Shown here piece after piece: positions 41,211 through 48,487 of a stretch of 50,132 bases of DNA; positions within the stretch are counted from its first letter, which is position 1, and the number at the start of each line of letters is the position of its first letter. Location of the stretch: positions 1-50,132 of the forward strand of contig DAOUGC010000091.1 in NCBI GenBank assembly GCA_034429695.1, read 5' to 3'. A program made the translations under genes and the position numbers. The DNA comes from DAOUGC01 sp034429695. GTDB taxonomy: Bacteria > Chloroflexota > Anaerolineae > Anaerolineales > Anaerolineaceae. The notes beneath the pieces were generated by a model that was not told the DNA's origin, did not search any database, and saw only the letters and a list, made by a program, of their open reading frames with translations.

Positions 41211-42239
41211 GTGAAGATCACTGCCCACCCCTACCGCTTTAGCCTTTTGCTGCTGGCGCTGCTGCTGTTGCTCAGCGTGGCGGTGGGCAGTGTCTTCATT
41301 CCTCCATCCACGCTGTTTCACCTGTTGATCGGACGCTTCTTCCAGAGCGGAGGTGTTGTGGCACAGGGTGATTCCTTCGCGGTCATTCTATACAACCTGC
41401 GCCTGCCGCGCACCGTCCTGGTGGCGCTCACCGGTGCGGCGCTTTCCATCAGCGGCGGGGCGTATCAGGGGCTGTTCCGCAACCCGCTGGCTGACCCTTA
41501 CCTGATCGGCGTGGCCTCTGGTGCGGGGCTGGGCGCGGTGCTGGCTATGAGCCTCAAGTTACAGTACTCGCTGCTTGGGCTGCTGGCGGTTCCCATTGCC
41601 GCTTTCGCTGGAGCCATTGGCACGGTTTTGCTGGTGTACTGGATGGCGCGGGTTGGCAAAACCGCCCCCACCACAAACCTGATCCTGGCCGGTGTCGCCA
41701 CCAGCTCCTTTGCCACCGCCCTGACTTCCTTCCTGATGATCAACGCATCCGGAGAAATCCGCCGCGCGCTGGTCTGGCTGCTGGGCGGCACCACCCTGTC
41801 TGGCTGGCAGCCGGTTCTGGCGCTGCTTCCCTATGTGCTGCTGGGTGGCGGCGCATTGATGGTGATGGGGCACAGCCTGAACGTGCTTCAATTTGGCGAG
41901 GAACAAGCCCATCAGCTTGGTCTTAATGCCGCCCGCGCGCGCATTTTGATCGTTGCGGCAGCCTCGTTGACCACTGCGGCGGCCATCTCCTTTTCCGGCA
42001 TCATCGGCTTTATCGGCCTGATCGTGCCGCACATCATCCGCCTGGTGTGGGGTGGTGATTACCGCCGCCTTCTGCCGCTGGCTTTCATCAACGGCGCAAC
42101 TTTCTTATTAATCGCCGATATCCTCGCCCGCACGGTCATGGCGCCGCAGGAACTGCCCGTGGGCGTGATTACCGCGCTGGCTGGCGCGCCGTTCTTCCTG
42201 TGGGTGCTGCGCAGGGCAAAACAGGAGGCATTCTGGTAA
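41211..42239 (+). CDS. FecCD-family ABC permease (BtuC-like)
   Basis: A 342-residue membrane subunit with about ten hydrophobic segments, as in BtuC. Typical elements are LRLPRTVLVALTGAALSISG near 65, NPLADPYLIGVASGAGLGA near 95, and the ATPase-contact region LGLNAARARIL. A GTG start at 41211 with AGGA upstream lies 12 nt after the binding-protein stop. Its stop overlaps the ATPase start by one base (TAATG). Confidence 0.92.
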   Translation: MKITAHPYRFSLLLLALLLLLSVAVGSVFIPPSTLFHLLIGRFFQSGGVVAQGDSFAVILYNLRLPRTVLVALTGAALSISGGAYQGLFRNPLADPYLIGVASGAGLGAVLAMSLKLQYSLLGLLAVPIAAFAGAIGTVLLVYWMARVGKTAPTTNLILAGVATSSFATALTSFLMINASGEIRRALVWLLGGTTLSGWQPVLALLPYVLLGGGALMVMGHSLNVLQFGEEQAHQLGLNAARARILIVAAASLTTAAAISFSGIIGFIGLIVPHIIRLVWGGDYRRLLPLAFINGATFLLIADILARTVMAPQELPVGVITALAGAPFFLWVLRRAKQEAFW

Positions 42240-43012
42240 TGCTTGAAATCCGCGATATTTCGGTAAACTACGGCGAGCGGCGCGTGTTGAGCAATGTTTC
42301 CCTCAACCTTGTAGAGGGGGAAATCCTGGCGCTGATCGGACCAAATGGGGCGGGCAAGTCCACCCTGGTGCGTGCGCTGGCGGGTCTCATCCCCGTGCAG
42401 CACGGCTCCATCACCATTAACGGCAAGGATGCAGCTCATCTGGCCCCGGCGCAACGCGCCCGCCAATTTGCCTTCGTCCCGCAGGCAGCCGTCATGCCGC
42501 CCGCCTTTACGGCGTGGGAGACGGTGTTGCTGGGGCGCACCCCTTACATCAACTGGCTGGGTCAGGCTTCAAGCGATGATGAAGACATCGCCCGCCAGGC
42601 CATGCAGCGCACCCAGACCACTGAACTGGCCCCCCGGCGGGTGGGCGAACTATCCGGCGGAGAACAGCAACGCCTGCTGCTGGCGCGTGCCATTGCCCAG
42701 CGCACCCCCATCCTCGTGCTCGATGAGCCAACATCCCATCTTGACCTGCAATTTCAAATCAACCTGCTCGACCTGGTCAAATCTCTCGCCCGGCAGGAAC
42801 GCCTGGCGGTGATCCTTGTGCTGCACGACCTAAACCTGGTGGCGCGTGTGGCTGACCATGTTGCGCTGCTGGTGGGCGGGCAAATTCGCGCCGCGGGCAC
42901 ACCGGTTCAGGTGCTCACCCCCGAGTTGCTCTCAGGCGCTTACCAGGTTCCACTTCAGGTTCTGCCGCTTGGCCCCAATGGCGGTCCCATAATCACCCCG
43001 CTGATTCGTTAA
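42239..43012 (+). CDS. ABC transporter ATP-binding protein (BtuD/FecE-like)
   Basis: A 257-residue ATPase with Walker A GPNGAGKST (34-42), signature LSGGEQQR, Walker B ILVLDEPTSHLD and the switch His in VLHDLNLV. It powers import by the permease encoded just upstream. The ATG at 42239 overlaps the permease stop codon, showing coupling; an earlier in-frame ATG at 42200 would lie inside the permease. Confidence 0.94.
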   Translation: MLEIRDISVNYGERRVLSNVSLNLVEGEILALIGPNGAGKSTLVRALAGLIPVQHGSITINGKDAAHLAPAQRARQFAFVPQAAVMPPAFTAWETVLLGRTPYINWLGQASSDDEDIARQAMQRTQTTELAPRRVGELSGGEQQRLLLARAIAQRTPILVLDEPTSHLDLQFQINLLDLVKSLARQERLAVILVLHDLNLVARVADHVALLVGGQIRAAGTPVQVLTPELLSGAYQVPLQVLPLGPNGGPIITPLIR

Positions 43013-43100
43013 CCGCGTTTCCCACCCGACACATTCGTTTTCAGATCTCATCACAAGCCTGCACGCCCTGCCCGGCTTCCTTATACCGCTTTTTCAATTC

Positions 43101-43109
43101 TGGTATACT
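43101..43109 (+). promoter_or_regulatory. Extended -10 promoter of the pyrimidine nucleotidase-like gene
   Basis: TGG-TATACT ends 6 nt before the ATG at 43116 with no ribosome site between, so transcription should start at or next to the start codon. The -35 region (TTATAC) is poor, as expected with an extended -10. Confidence 0.6.
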
Positions 43110-43115
43110 ACCGGC

Positions 43116-43799
43116 ATGGTTTACAAAACCCTGGTGTTTGATCTTGATGAAACCCTGTACCCCGTCGAATGTGGGTTGTGGGAGGCGATCGGCGAGCGCA
43201 TTAACAGCTACATGCTGGATGTGATGGGTTTTGCCCGCGAAGAAATTCGCCCGCTGCGCGACAAACTGTATCACCAGTACGGGACCACCCTGCGCGGATT
43301 AAAGATGGTGTACGGCGTGGACGAGGTGGATTATCTGGAATACGTCCACGATGTTCCACTGGCCAACTACATCAAAGCCGATGAGCGTATTCGCAATGTC
43401 CTGCTGGGGTTTCCACAACGACGCATCATCTTCACCAACGGGCATACCGCCCACGCCAGACGGGTGCTGAATCTCTTAAACCTTGAGGATTGCTTCGACC
43501 AGATCATTGACGTGCTGGATGTATCCCCGTACTGCAAACCCCAGCCCGAAGCCTTCAACATCATGCTCGAAAAAGCCGGTGGGCTGCTGCCTAACGAGTG
43601 CATATTGCTGGACGACAACCTGGGCAATGTGCGGTCCGCGCGCCAGATGGGTTTTCATACGGTATGGGTGGGCCGCAGTGACACAAGTAACGGCGGCGCA
43701 GATGATTACCACGCAGCGGTAAAAACTTTGTTGGACCTGCCGCTTGTGCTTAAGTCCGTTTTACAGGAACAGGAAGGCGGCAATGGACATCACGCTTGA
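43116..43799 (+). CDS. HAD hydrolase, pyrimidine 5'-nucleotidase type
   Basis: A 227-residue HAD phosphatase resembling the SDT1/YjjG pyrimidine 5'-nucleotidase group. Motif I is FDLDETLYP with Asp9 and Asp11, motif II is IFTNGHTAHARRVL, motif III is the Lys in YCKPQPEAF, and motif IV is ILLDDNLGNVRSARQMG. The small helical cap (YMLDVMGF to VHDVPL) fits this subgroup. It would remove phosphate from UMP/CMP-like or damaged nucleotides; the substrate is inferred. The last 17 nt overlap the next small gene. Confidence 0.88.
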   Translation: MVYKTLVFDLDETLYPVECGLWEAIGERINSYMLDVMGFAREEIRPLRDKLYHQYGTTLRGLKMVYGVDEVDYLEYVHDVPLANYIKADERIRNVLLGFPQRRIIFTNGHTAHARRVLNLLNLEDCFDQIIDVLDVSPYCKPQPEAFNIMLEKAGGLLPNECILLDDNLGNVRSARQMGFHTVWVGRSDTSNGGADDYHAAVKTLLDLPLVLKSVLQEQEGGNGHHA

Positions 43800-44034
43800 C
43801 GCCAAGGCATGGATCGGCATTGTTCTGCTACTGGTGCTGGTGGTGGGCGTAAACGCCGCCATCTTCGCCGGGTTGCGCCACAATAACACCCAAAAACAAA
43901 TTGGCATCCTGGGCAGGGTGGGACGGCGGCTGCGCAACCCCTATGAGGCCGAGGATGACATGTTGGAGCAGCTTTCTGGCGCTGTGCGCCAGATACAGCC
44001 CAAAGACGATACAGAAACGGGAAGCAAAGCCTGA
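43783..44034 (+). CDS. Small membrane protein of unknown function
   Basis: An 83-residue protein with a single strong membrane segment (about residues 7-29) and a polar, acidic C-terminal half (YEAEDDMLEQLSGAVRQIQ). No family is recognised. The ATG at 43783 follows AGGAAGG and overlaps the upstream gene by 17 nt, so it is co-transcribed with the nucleotidase-like gene. Confidence 0.72.
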   Translation: MDITLDAKAWIGIVLLLVLVVGVNAAIFAGLRHNNTQKQIGILGRVGRRLRNPYEAEDDMLEQLSGAVRQIQPKDDTETGSKA

Positions 44035-44136
44035 ACGCTCTTATAATCAATATAATTCAATGTTAATAATGGTATGGTACAGTAACAACCAATGCACTAT
44101 GTTAACAAAGTCGCTCGCATGCGGAAGGAGACCATG

Positions 44137-45402
44137 ATGCGAACCGGATTAAAAGTATTTCTCGCGGCGGTGATCGCCGTCGTTTTGCTGGCCGGGGCTT
44201 TCTCCGGCGGCGTTTTGATTGGATGGGCTTTGCCCGGTGGGGAAACCGCCGCGGCTCAATCACTCCCGATTCTCGAGAGCGGTAATGAAACCGGTCAGGC
44301 GGCCACCCAGACTGCACCAGGGAGTACGGAAGAACTGTTTGCCCCCTTCTGGGAGGCATGGGATATTGTGCACGACCAGTACGTTGATCAGCCGGTGGAC
44401 GATGTGGCGCTCATGCGCGGTGCCATCCGCGGCATGTTGGAGGCGCTCGGTGATCAGCATACCTCTTACATGGATCCTGAAGAATATGAGCAATCCAACT
44501 CGCAATTGGCCGGCGAGTATGAAGGCATTGGCGCCTGGGTGGATGTGACCGGTGACTATGTCAAGATCATCAGCCCCATGTCCAACTCACCGGCTGAGAA
44601 CGCCGGTCTGCAGCCCGAAGACATGGTCATTGCCGTGGACGGTGAGGACATGACCGGCGTGGATGGCAACGTGGTGTTGACCTACATTTTGGGTCCTGCC
44701 GGAACCGATGTAACCCTCACCATCCAGCGGGGCGAGGAAGAACCTTTTGATGTGACCATCACCCGCCAGAAGATCACCATGCACGCCGCAGAGGGCCGCA
44801 TCATTGAAGACACAAACATTGCTTATATTCAGATCACCACCTTTGGCGACAAAACCACGCCTGAACTGCGCTCTGAGTTGAAACGGTTGCTGGCGGAAAA
44901 TCCCGACGGCCTGATCATTGACCTGCGCAATAATGGCGGCGGGTATCTGACCACGGCCATTGAAGTCGTCTCCGAGTTCATCCCTGGCGGCCAGATTGCC
45001 ATGTACGAAGAATTTAGCGACAAATCCCGCCGTACATTCAAAACCCAGGGCGGCGGGCTTGCCACCGAAATTCCCCTGGTGGTGCTGGTCAATGAAGGCA
45101 CCGCATCTGCATCCGAAATCACGGCTGGCGCCATTCAGGATTACGAACGCGGTGTTGTGGTGGGTGTAACCACCTATGGCAAGGGCTCCGTTCAAAACTG
45201 GGTGCCGCTGGATGATGAACAGGGAGCAGTGCGCGTGACAACCGCCCGCTGGTTGACCCCTGATGAACGCCAGATCCATGAAGTGGGACTGGAACCCGAT
45301 TATGTTGTTGAAATCACCGAAGCTGATGTTGAAGCCGACCGCGATCCACAACTGGACAAAGCCGTCGAGCTGCTCGAAAACGGCGAAGTCACCGGTCAAT
45401 AA
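44137..45402 (+). CDS. S41 family C-terminal processing protease
   Basis: A 421-residue exported protease of the CtpA/Tsp type. Residues 5-30 are a signal anchor. A PDZ domain (about 120-205; SPAENAGLQPEDMVIAVDGE) precedes the peptidase domain. The catalytic Ser-Lys pair is Ser324 (GTASASEI) and Lys349 (YGKGSVQ), spaced 25 residues as in characterised members. It cleaves proteins at nonpolar C-termini outside the membrane. Start: ATG at 44137 lies 6 nt after AAGGAG; the ATG at 44134 is too close to it. Two TATAAT hexamers lie in the gap at 44042 and 44051. Confidence 0.93.
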   Translation: MRTGLKVFLAAVIAVVLLAGAFSGGVLIGWALPGGETAAAQSLPILESGNETGQAATQTAPGSTEELFAPFWEAWDIVHDQYVDQPVDDVALMRGAIRGMLEALGDQHTSYMDPEEYEQSNSQLAGEYEGIGAWVDVTGDYVKIISPMSNSPAENAGLQPEDMVIAVDGEDMTGVDGNVVLTYILGPAGTDVTLTIQRGEEEPFDVTITRQKITMHAAEGRIIEDTNIAYIQITTFGDKTTPELRSELKRLLAENPDGLIIDLRNNGGGYLTTAIEVVSEFIPGGQIAMYEEFSDKSRRTFKTQGGGLATEIPLVVLVNEGTASASEITAGAIQDYERGVVVGVTTYGKGSVQNWVPLDDEQGAVRVTTARWLTPDERQIHEVGLEPDYVVEITEADVEADRDPQLDKAVELLENGEVTGQ

Positions 45403-45423
45403 AGAACGATACATCCTCGACTC

Positions 45424-45459
45424 ACAAGACCCCGCAGATGCTCATCTGCGGGGTCTTGT
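45424..45459 (+). terminator. Long perfect hairpin after the S41 protease gene
   Basis: A 16-bp perfect stem ACAAGACCCCGCAGAT / ATCTGCGGGGTCTTGT has a GCTC loop, 22 nt past the stop. No T-run follows on the + strand, so it may terminate in combination with other factors or protect the mRNA end. Confidence 0.65.
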
Positions 45460-45510
45460 AAATCAACAACTGTTTTGCCGGGAAGCGAAAGGCTTTAACC
45501 AAATTGCAGT

Positions 45511-45516
45511 TATAAT
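45511..45516 (+). promoter_or_regulatory. -10 box of the UPF0104 gene
   Basis: A consensus TATAAT ends 6 nt before the GTG start at 45523, again with no ribosome site between. No convincing -35 is present. Confidence 0.5.
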
Positions 45517-45522
45517 GAGCCT

Positions 45523-46524
45523 GTGCGCAAATTGATTTTTGCCGTTGTCCTACTTTTAGCCATCATTTTTATTTTTGCCAGCTTCTCCGAAGTGGAACAG
45601 ATTGTTACCACGCTTCAGGCTGGAAAGATTCATTTCTTCCTGCTGGCGGTGTTGGTGGAATTTGTCTGGCTGCTGGTGGTGGCATACACCTATCAGCGCA
45701 CCTACGCCATTGTGGGCATTCGGGAAGATCTCCCACACCTCTTTCTCATCTTCAACTCAGCATTTTTTATAAACATCGTCACCCCGGCGACCGGCGGCAT
45801 GCCTGCTCTGGCGCTGTTTGTCACTGATGGACACCGACGGGGCCACTCAGCCGGCAAGGTGATGGCTGCCTGGGCAATCACCCTGTTCCTCGATTACGTC
45901 GGCCTGTTGATCACCACCACCCTGGGCATGGCGATCCTGGTGCGGCGCAACAACCTGCACTGGTCCGAGATCACCGCTTTTAGCATTTTGTTGGCCATTG
46001 CCGCTGGTCTGGGCGTGTTGCTTTACCTGGGTATGGAATCACCCACAATACTGGGGAAGGTGCTCGCCTGGCTGGCAAAACGGATCAACAGTGTGGCGCG
46101 CATCTTCATCCGACGGGATTACCTCACCGTGGAACGCGCCTACACCTTCGCGGATGACGCCTCAGAAGGGATGAGCGCCCTGCGCAAGGATTATCGCCCC
46201 TTCCTCACCCCGCTGTTGTTGCTGCTGCTCAACAAGGGCTTGATGATGTTGATCCTGGCATTGGTCTTTCTTGCCTTTCAGGTTCCGTTTACCGCCGGAA
46301 CCATCATTGCCGGGTTCAGCATCGGCTACCTGTTTTTGATCGTTTCCCCCACTCCGCAGGGTATCGGCATTGTGGAAGGCGTGCTTACCCTCACATTGCG
46401 TTCGCTGGGTGTGAGTTTGGAAGCTGCAACCGTACTGTCGCTGGCATACCGCGCCATCACCTTTTGGTTGCCTTTCGGAGCCGGGTTAATCACTTTCCGC
46501 AGGGTTTCCACTTATCACAACTGA
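45523..46524 (+). CDS. UPF0104 / lysylphosphatidylglycerol synthase transmembrane-type protein
   Basis: A 333-residue membrane protein with about eight hydrophobic segments. The family markers are FFINIVTPATGGMPALA in the first half and SPTPQGIGIVEG near the end. It matches the flippase-like membrane domain of MprF but lacks the cytoplasmic lysyltransferase domain, so aminoacylation of lipid is not expected. A lipid-translocating or unknown role is inference. The start is GTG at 45523; TATAAT 6 nt upstream suggests a leaderless mRNA. Confidence 0.87.
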   Translation: MRKLIFAVVLLLAIIFIFASFSEVEQIVTTLQAGKIHFFLLAVLVEFVWLLVVAYTYQRTYAIVGIREDLPHLFLIFNSAFFINIVTPATGGMPALALFVTDGHRRGHSAGKVMAAWAITLFLDYVGLLITTTLGMAILVRRNNLHWSEITAFSILLAIAAGLGVLLYLGMESPTILGKVLAWLAKRINSVARIFIRRDYLTVERAYTFADDASEGMSALRKDYRPFLTPLLLLLLNKGLMMLILALVFLAFQVPFTAGTIIAGFSIGYLFLIVSPTPQGIGIVEGVLTLTLRSLGVSLEAATVLSLAYRAITFWLPFGAGLITFRRVSTYHN

Positions 46525-46551
46525 CCCTGAAAGGAAGAAAAGGAGCAAACA

Positions 46552-47205
46552 ATGAAGAAGAAAACGTCGGCGATCCCGGTATTAATGGCTGGACTGGCAG
46601 GCGGGGCCGCGGCGGCGGGGTATCTGCTATGGTTACGCCCATGGCAACTGCGCTGGGGATCCACCAATGAAGAAGTAAAACGCGCCATGCCAGGCGATGA
46701 GATCGTCAAGAAACCGGTCTTCAACGCCACCCGCGCGGTCAGCGTGCAAGCGCGGCCCGAGCACATCTTCCCGTGGATCGTGCAAATTGGCATCACCCGC
46801 GCCGGTTGGTACTCGTACGACCTGATTGACAACCTGGGCCGACCCAGTTCGTGGGAGATCCTGCCGCAATTCCAGACCCCTGAAGTGGATCAGATCATCC
46901 CGATGAGCCCGGATGGAAAGATGGGACTTTACGTCAAGGAATGGGACGCCCCCAACTGGATGTTATGGTGGGACCGCAAGGGCGACGTTTCATGGGCGTG
47001 GGGCATGTACCCCCAGGAGGACGGCTCCACCCGCCTGATCACGCGCGTGCGCATGAACTACCACTGGAACTCACCCCAAATCTTGTTTGACCTTGCCATT
47101 GACGTTGGCGATATCGTAATGATGCGCAAGTGCATGCTGGGCATCAAGGCTCGCGCAGAACGGGTGTTTGCCCGTGAGGCCCTGCGCCCAATTGAGCTTT
47201 CCTGA
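46552..47205 (+). CDS. SRPBCC-superfamily protein with membrane anchor
   Basis: A 217-residue protein with an N-terminal membrane anchor (about 8-26). The rest fits an SRPBCC/polyketide-cyclase-like fold: FNATRAVSVQARPEHIFPWIVQIG, then GWYSYDLIDNLGRPSSWEI, and a terminal helix. Such folds bind hydrophobic ligands; no ligand or reaction can be named. AAGGAG lies before the ATG at 46552, 27 nt after the UPF0104 gene, so the two may be co-transcribed. Confidence 0.8.
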   Translation: MKKKTSAIPVLMAGLAGGAAAAGYLLWLRPWQLRWGSTNEEVKRAMPGDEIVKKPVFNATRAVSVQARPEHIFPWIVQIGITRAGWYSYDLIDNLGRPSSWEILPQFQTPEVDQIIPMSPDGKMGLYVKEWDAPNWMLWWDRKGDVSWAWGMYPQEDGSTRLITRVRMNYHWNSPQILFDLAIDVGDIVMMRKCMLGIKARAERVFAREALRPIELS

Positions 47206-47293
47206 GTGCTTGGGGAAACCCGAGAGGTGACATTCGTAAGCAGTAAACCTGACGTTTACCATTAAATAACCAGTGGATTCTGAAAATGATTAA

Positions 47294-47322
47294 TTGACAT
47301 TATGCCTTACGGGGGGTATAAT
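47294..47322 (+). promoter_or_regulatory. Perfect consensus sigma-70 promoter of the S1-domain gene
   Basis: TTGACA (47294-47299), a 17-nt spacer and TATAAT (47317-47322). This is the only fully consensus promoter I found in the window and predicts strong constitutive expression. Confidence 0.92.
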
Positions 47323-47357
47323 GCTTGTTTGCTGAAACTTTTATGGAGAGTGAAAAA

Positions 47358-48239
47358 ATGGAGTCTAACCCCACCGTGGGCGCCCCCGAGACAAACGAAA
47401 TCAAACCCAAGATGCAATTCACCGGCAAGGTCCTCAAGACCGGTCTGGCTGGTGCGTTGATCGACATTGGGGTTGATCAACCGGCGGTGCTTCACATTTC
47501 CCAGATACAGCCCACAGGCGAAGAGCCGATCAAGCGCGTCGAAGACGTGCTGCAGGTGGGACAGGAAATTGAGGTGTGGGTCAAGAAAGTGCGCGGCGAC
47601 CATATTGAATTGACCATGTTTAAGCCCCTCGGGCTCGAATGGCGTGAAATCAAAAAAGGTATGACTGTGCGCGGTACTGTGACCCGCCTCGAGAAGTTCG
47701 GCGCATTCGTCGAAATCGGCGCCGAGCGCCCGGGCCTGGTGCACATCAGCGAAATGGCGCACGGTTACGTCCGCCAACCCGGTGACGTGGTCAAGGAAGG
47801 CGATGAGATCGAAGCTGAAGTGCTCGAGGTCAACCGCCGCAAGAAACAGATCAAGCTGAGCATGAAGGCCCTGCAACCCGAGCCGGAACCGGTGGAAGAA
47901 ACCTCCGCCCCTGCCCGTCCTGCCCAGCCCCGCGCTGATCGCAGCACCGAACGCAACACCGCCGCCCGCTTCGAGCGTGTTGACCACGGTGAGAGAACCG
48001 CGCGCCGCAAGAAGGAACGCAAACCGCGCAACCAGGACGAGATGGGCAGCATTGATTACAACCTGGAAGAGAACGCTCCTGCTGAGGCCGAGCCGACCGC
48101 CATGGAAATCGCCCTGCGCGAAGCCATGGAAAAAGCCAAGACCCGCAAGAAGCAACAGGAAGAGAAACGCTCCCGCAAGGGTGTTTCCACCGAGCAGGAA
48201 GACCTGCTGAGCCGCACGCTCGAAAACAAGCGCAGCTAA
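47358..48239 (+). CDS. RNA-binding protein with two S1 domains
   Basis: A 293-residue protein. S1 domain 1 spans about 18-90 (GKVLKTGLAGALIDIGVDQP, then AVLHISQIQ), and S1 domain 2 about 100-175 (GTVTRLEKFGAFVEIGAERP, then GLVHISEMAHG). The C-terminal 110 residues are charged and low in complexity, rich in Glu, Arg, Pro and Lys, and probably disordered. It resembles the shortened ribosomal S1-like proteins of Gram-positive lineages, which bind mRNA and ribosomes. GGAGAG lies 7 nt before the ATG at 47358; an ATG at 47343 would overlap that site. The strong promoter fits an abundant translation factor. Confidence 0.88.
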   Translation: MESNPTVGAPETNEIKPKMQFTGKVLKTGLAGALIDIGVDQPAVLHISQIQPTGEEPIKRVEDVLQVGQEIEVWVKKVRGDHIELTMFKPLGLEWREIKKGMTVRGTVTRLEKFGAFVEIGAERPGLVHISEMAHGYVRQPGDVVKEGDEIEAEVLEVNRRKKQIKLSMKALQPEPEPVEETSAPARPAQPRADRSTERNTAARFERVDHGERTARRKKERKPRNQDEMGSIDYNLEENAPAEAEPTAMEIALREAMEKAKTRKKQQEEKRSRKGVSTEQEDLLSRTLENKRS

Positions 48240-48275
48240 CCAGAGGTACTCCCACTCTCCAGATATACTGACTAC

Positions 48276-48319
48276 AAACTTCCGAAGCGAAATCCAAAAG
48301 ATAACCGCTTCGGAAGTTT
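48276..48319 (+). terminator. Terminator-like hairpin after the S1-domain gene
   Basis: A perfect 14-bp stem AAACTTCCGAAGCG / CGCTTCGGAAGTTT has a 16-nt loop, 36 nt past the stop. The TTT at the stem base is the only U-tract. Confidence 0.7.
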
Positions 48320-48394
48320 CCGGTAAAATAACAGAGGCATGTACCGAACGATAAGAACTTTTCCGATTCTTTTAGTTCGCCTGACCGAAACATC

Positions 48395-48434
48395 GTGGGG
48401 AGGCGCCATATCAATGGCCCCTCCCCACTTCTTT
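48395..48434 (+). terminator. Strong hairpin with U-rich tail in the pyrG leader
   Basis: GTGGGGAGG (48395-48403) pairs with CCTCCCCAC (48420-48428). Across a C-C mismatch, GCCAT pairs with ATGGC around a 4-nt loop, and TTCTTT follows. It lies 54 nt before the pyrG start. It is either a second terminator of the S1 unit or an attenuator of pyrG. Confidence 0.7.
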
Positions 48435-48487
48435 GTTATCCATAACCATCCATCGTTTCCCCTTCCCTTACCCTGTCTGGAGGCGAC

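Noticed and set aside
44587..45414. Antisense frame (275 codons) opposite the S41 protease gene
   Set aside because: The sense strand has the catalytic Ser-Lys pair and PDZ domain; the antisense frame has no motif.
47307..48155. Antisense frame (282 codons) opposite the S1-domain gene
   Set aside because: It mirrors the S1 gene in a fixed phase and has no recognisable domain; the sense gene has a perfect promoter.
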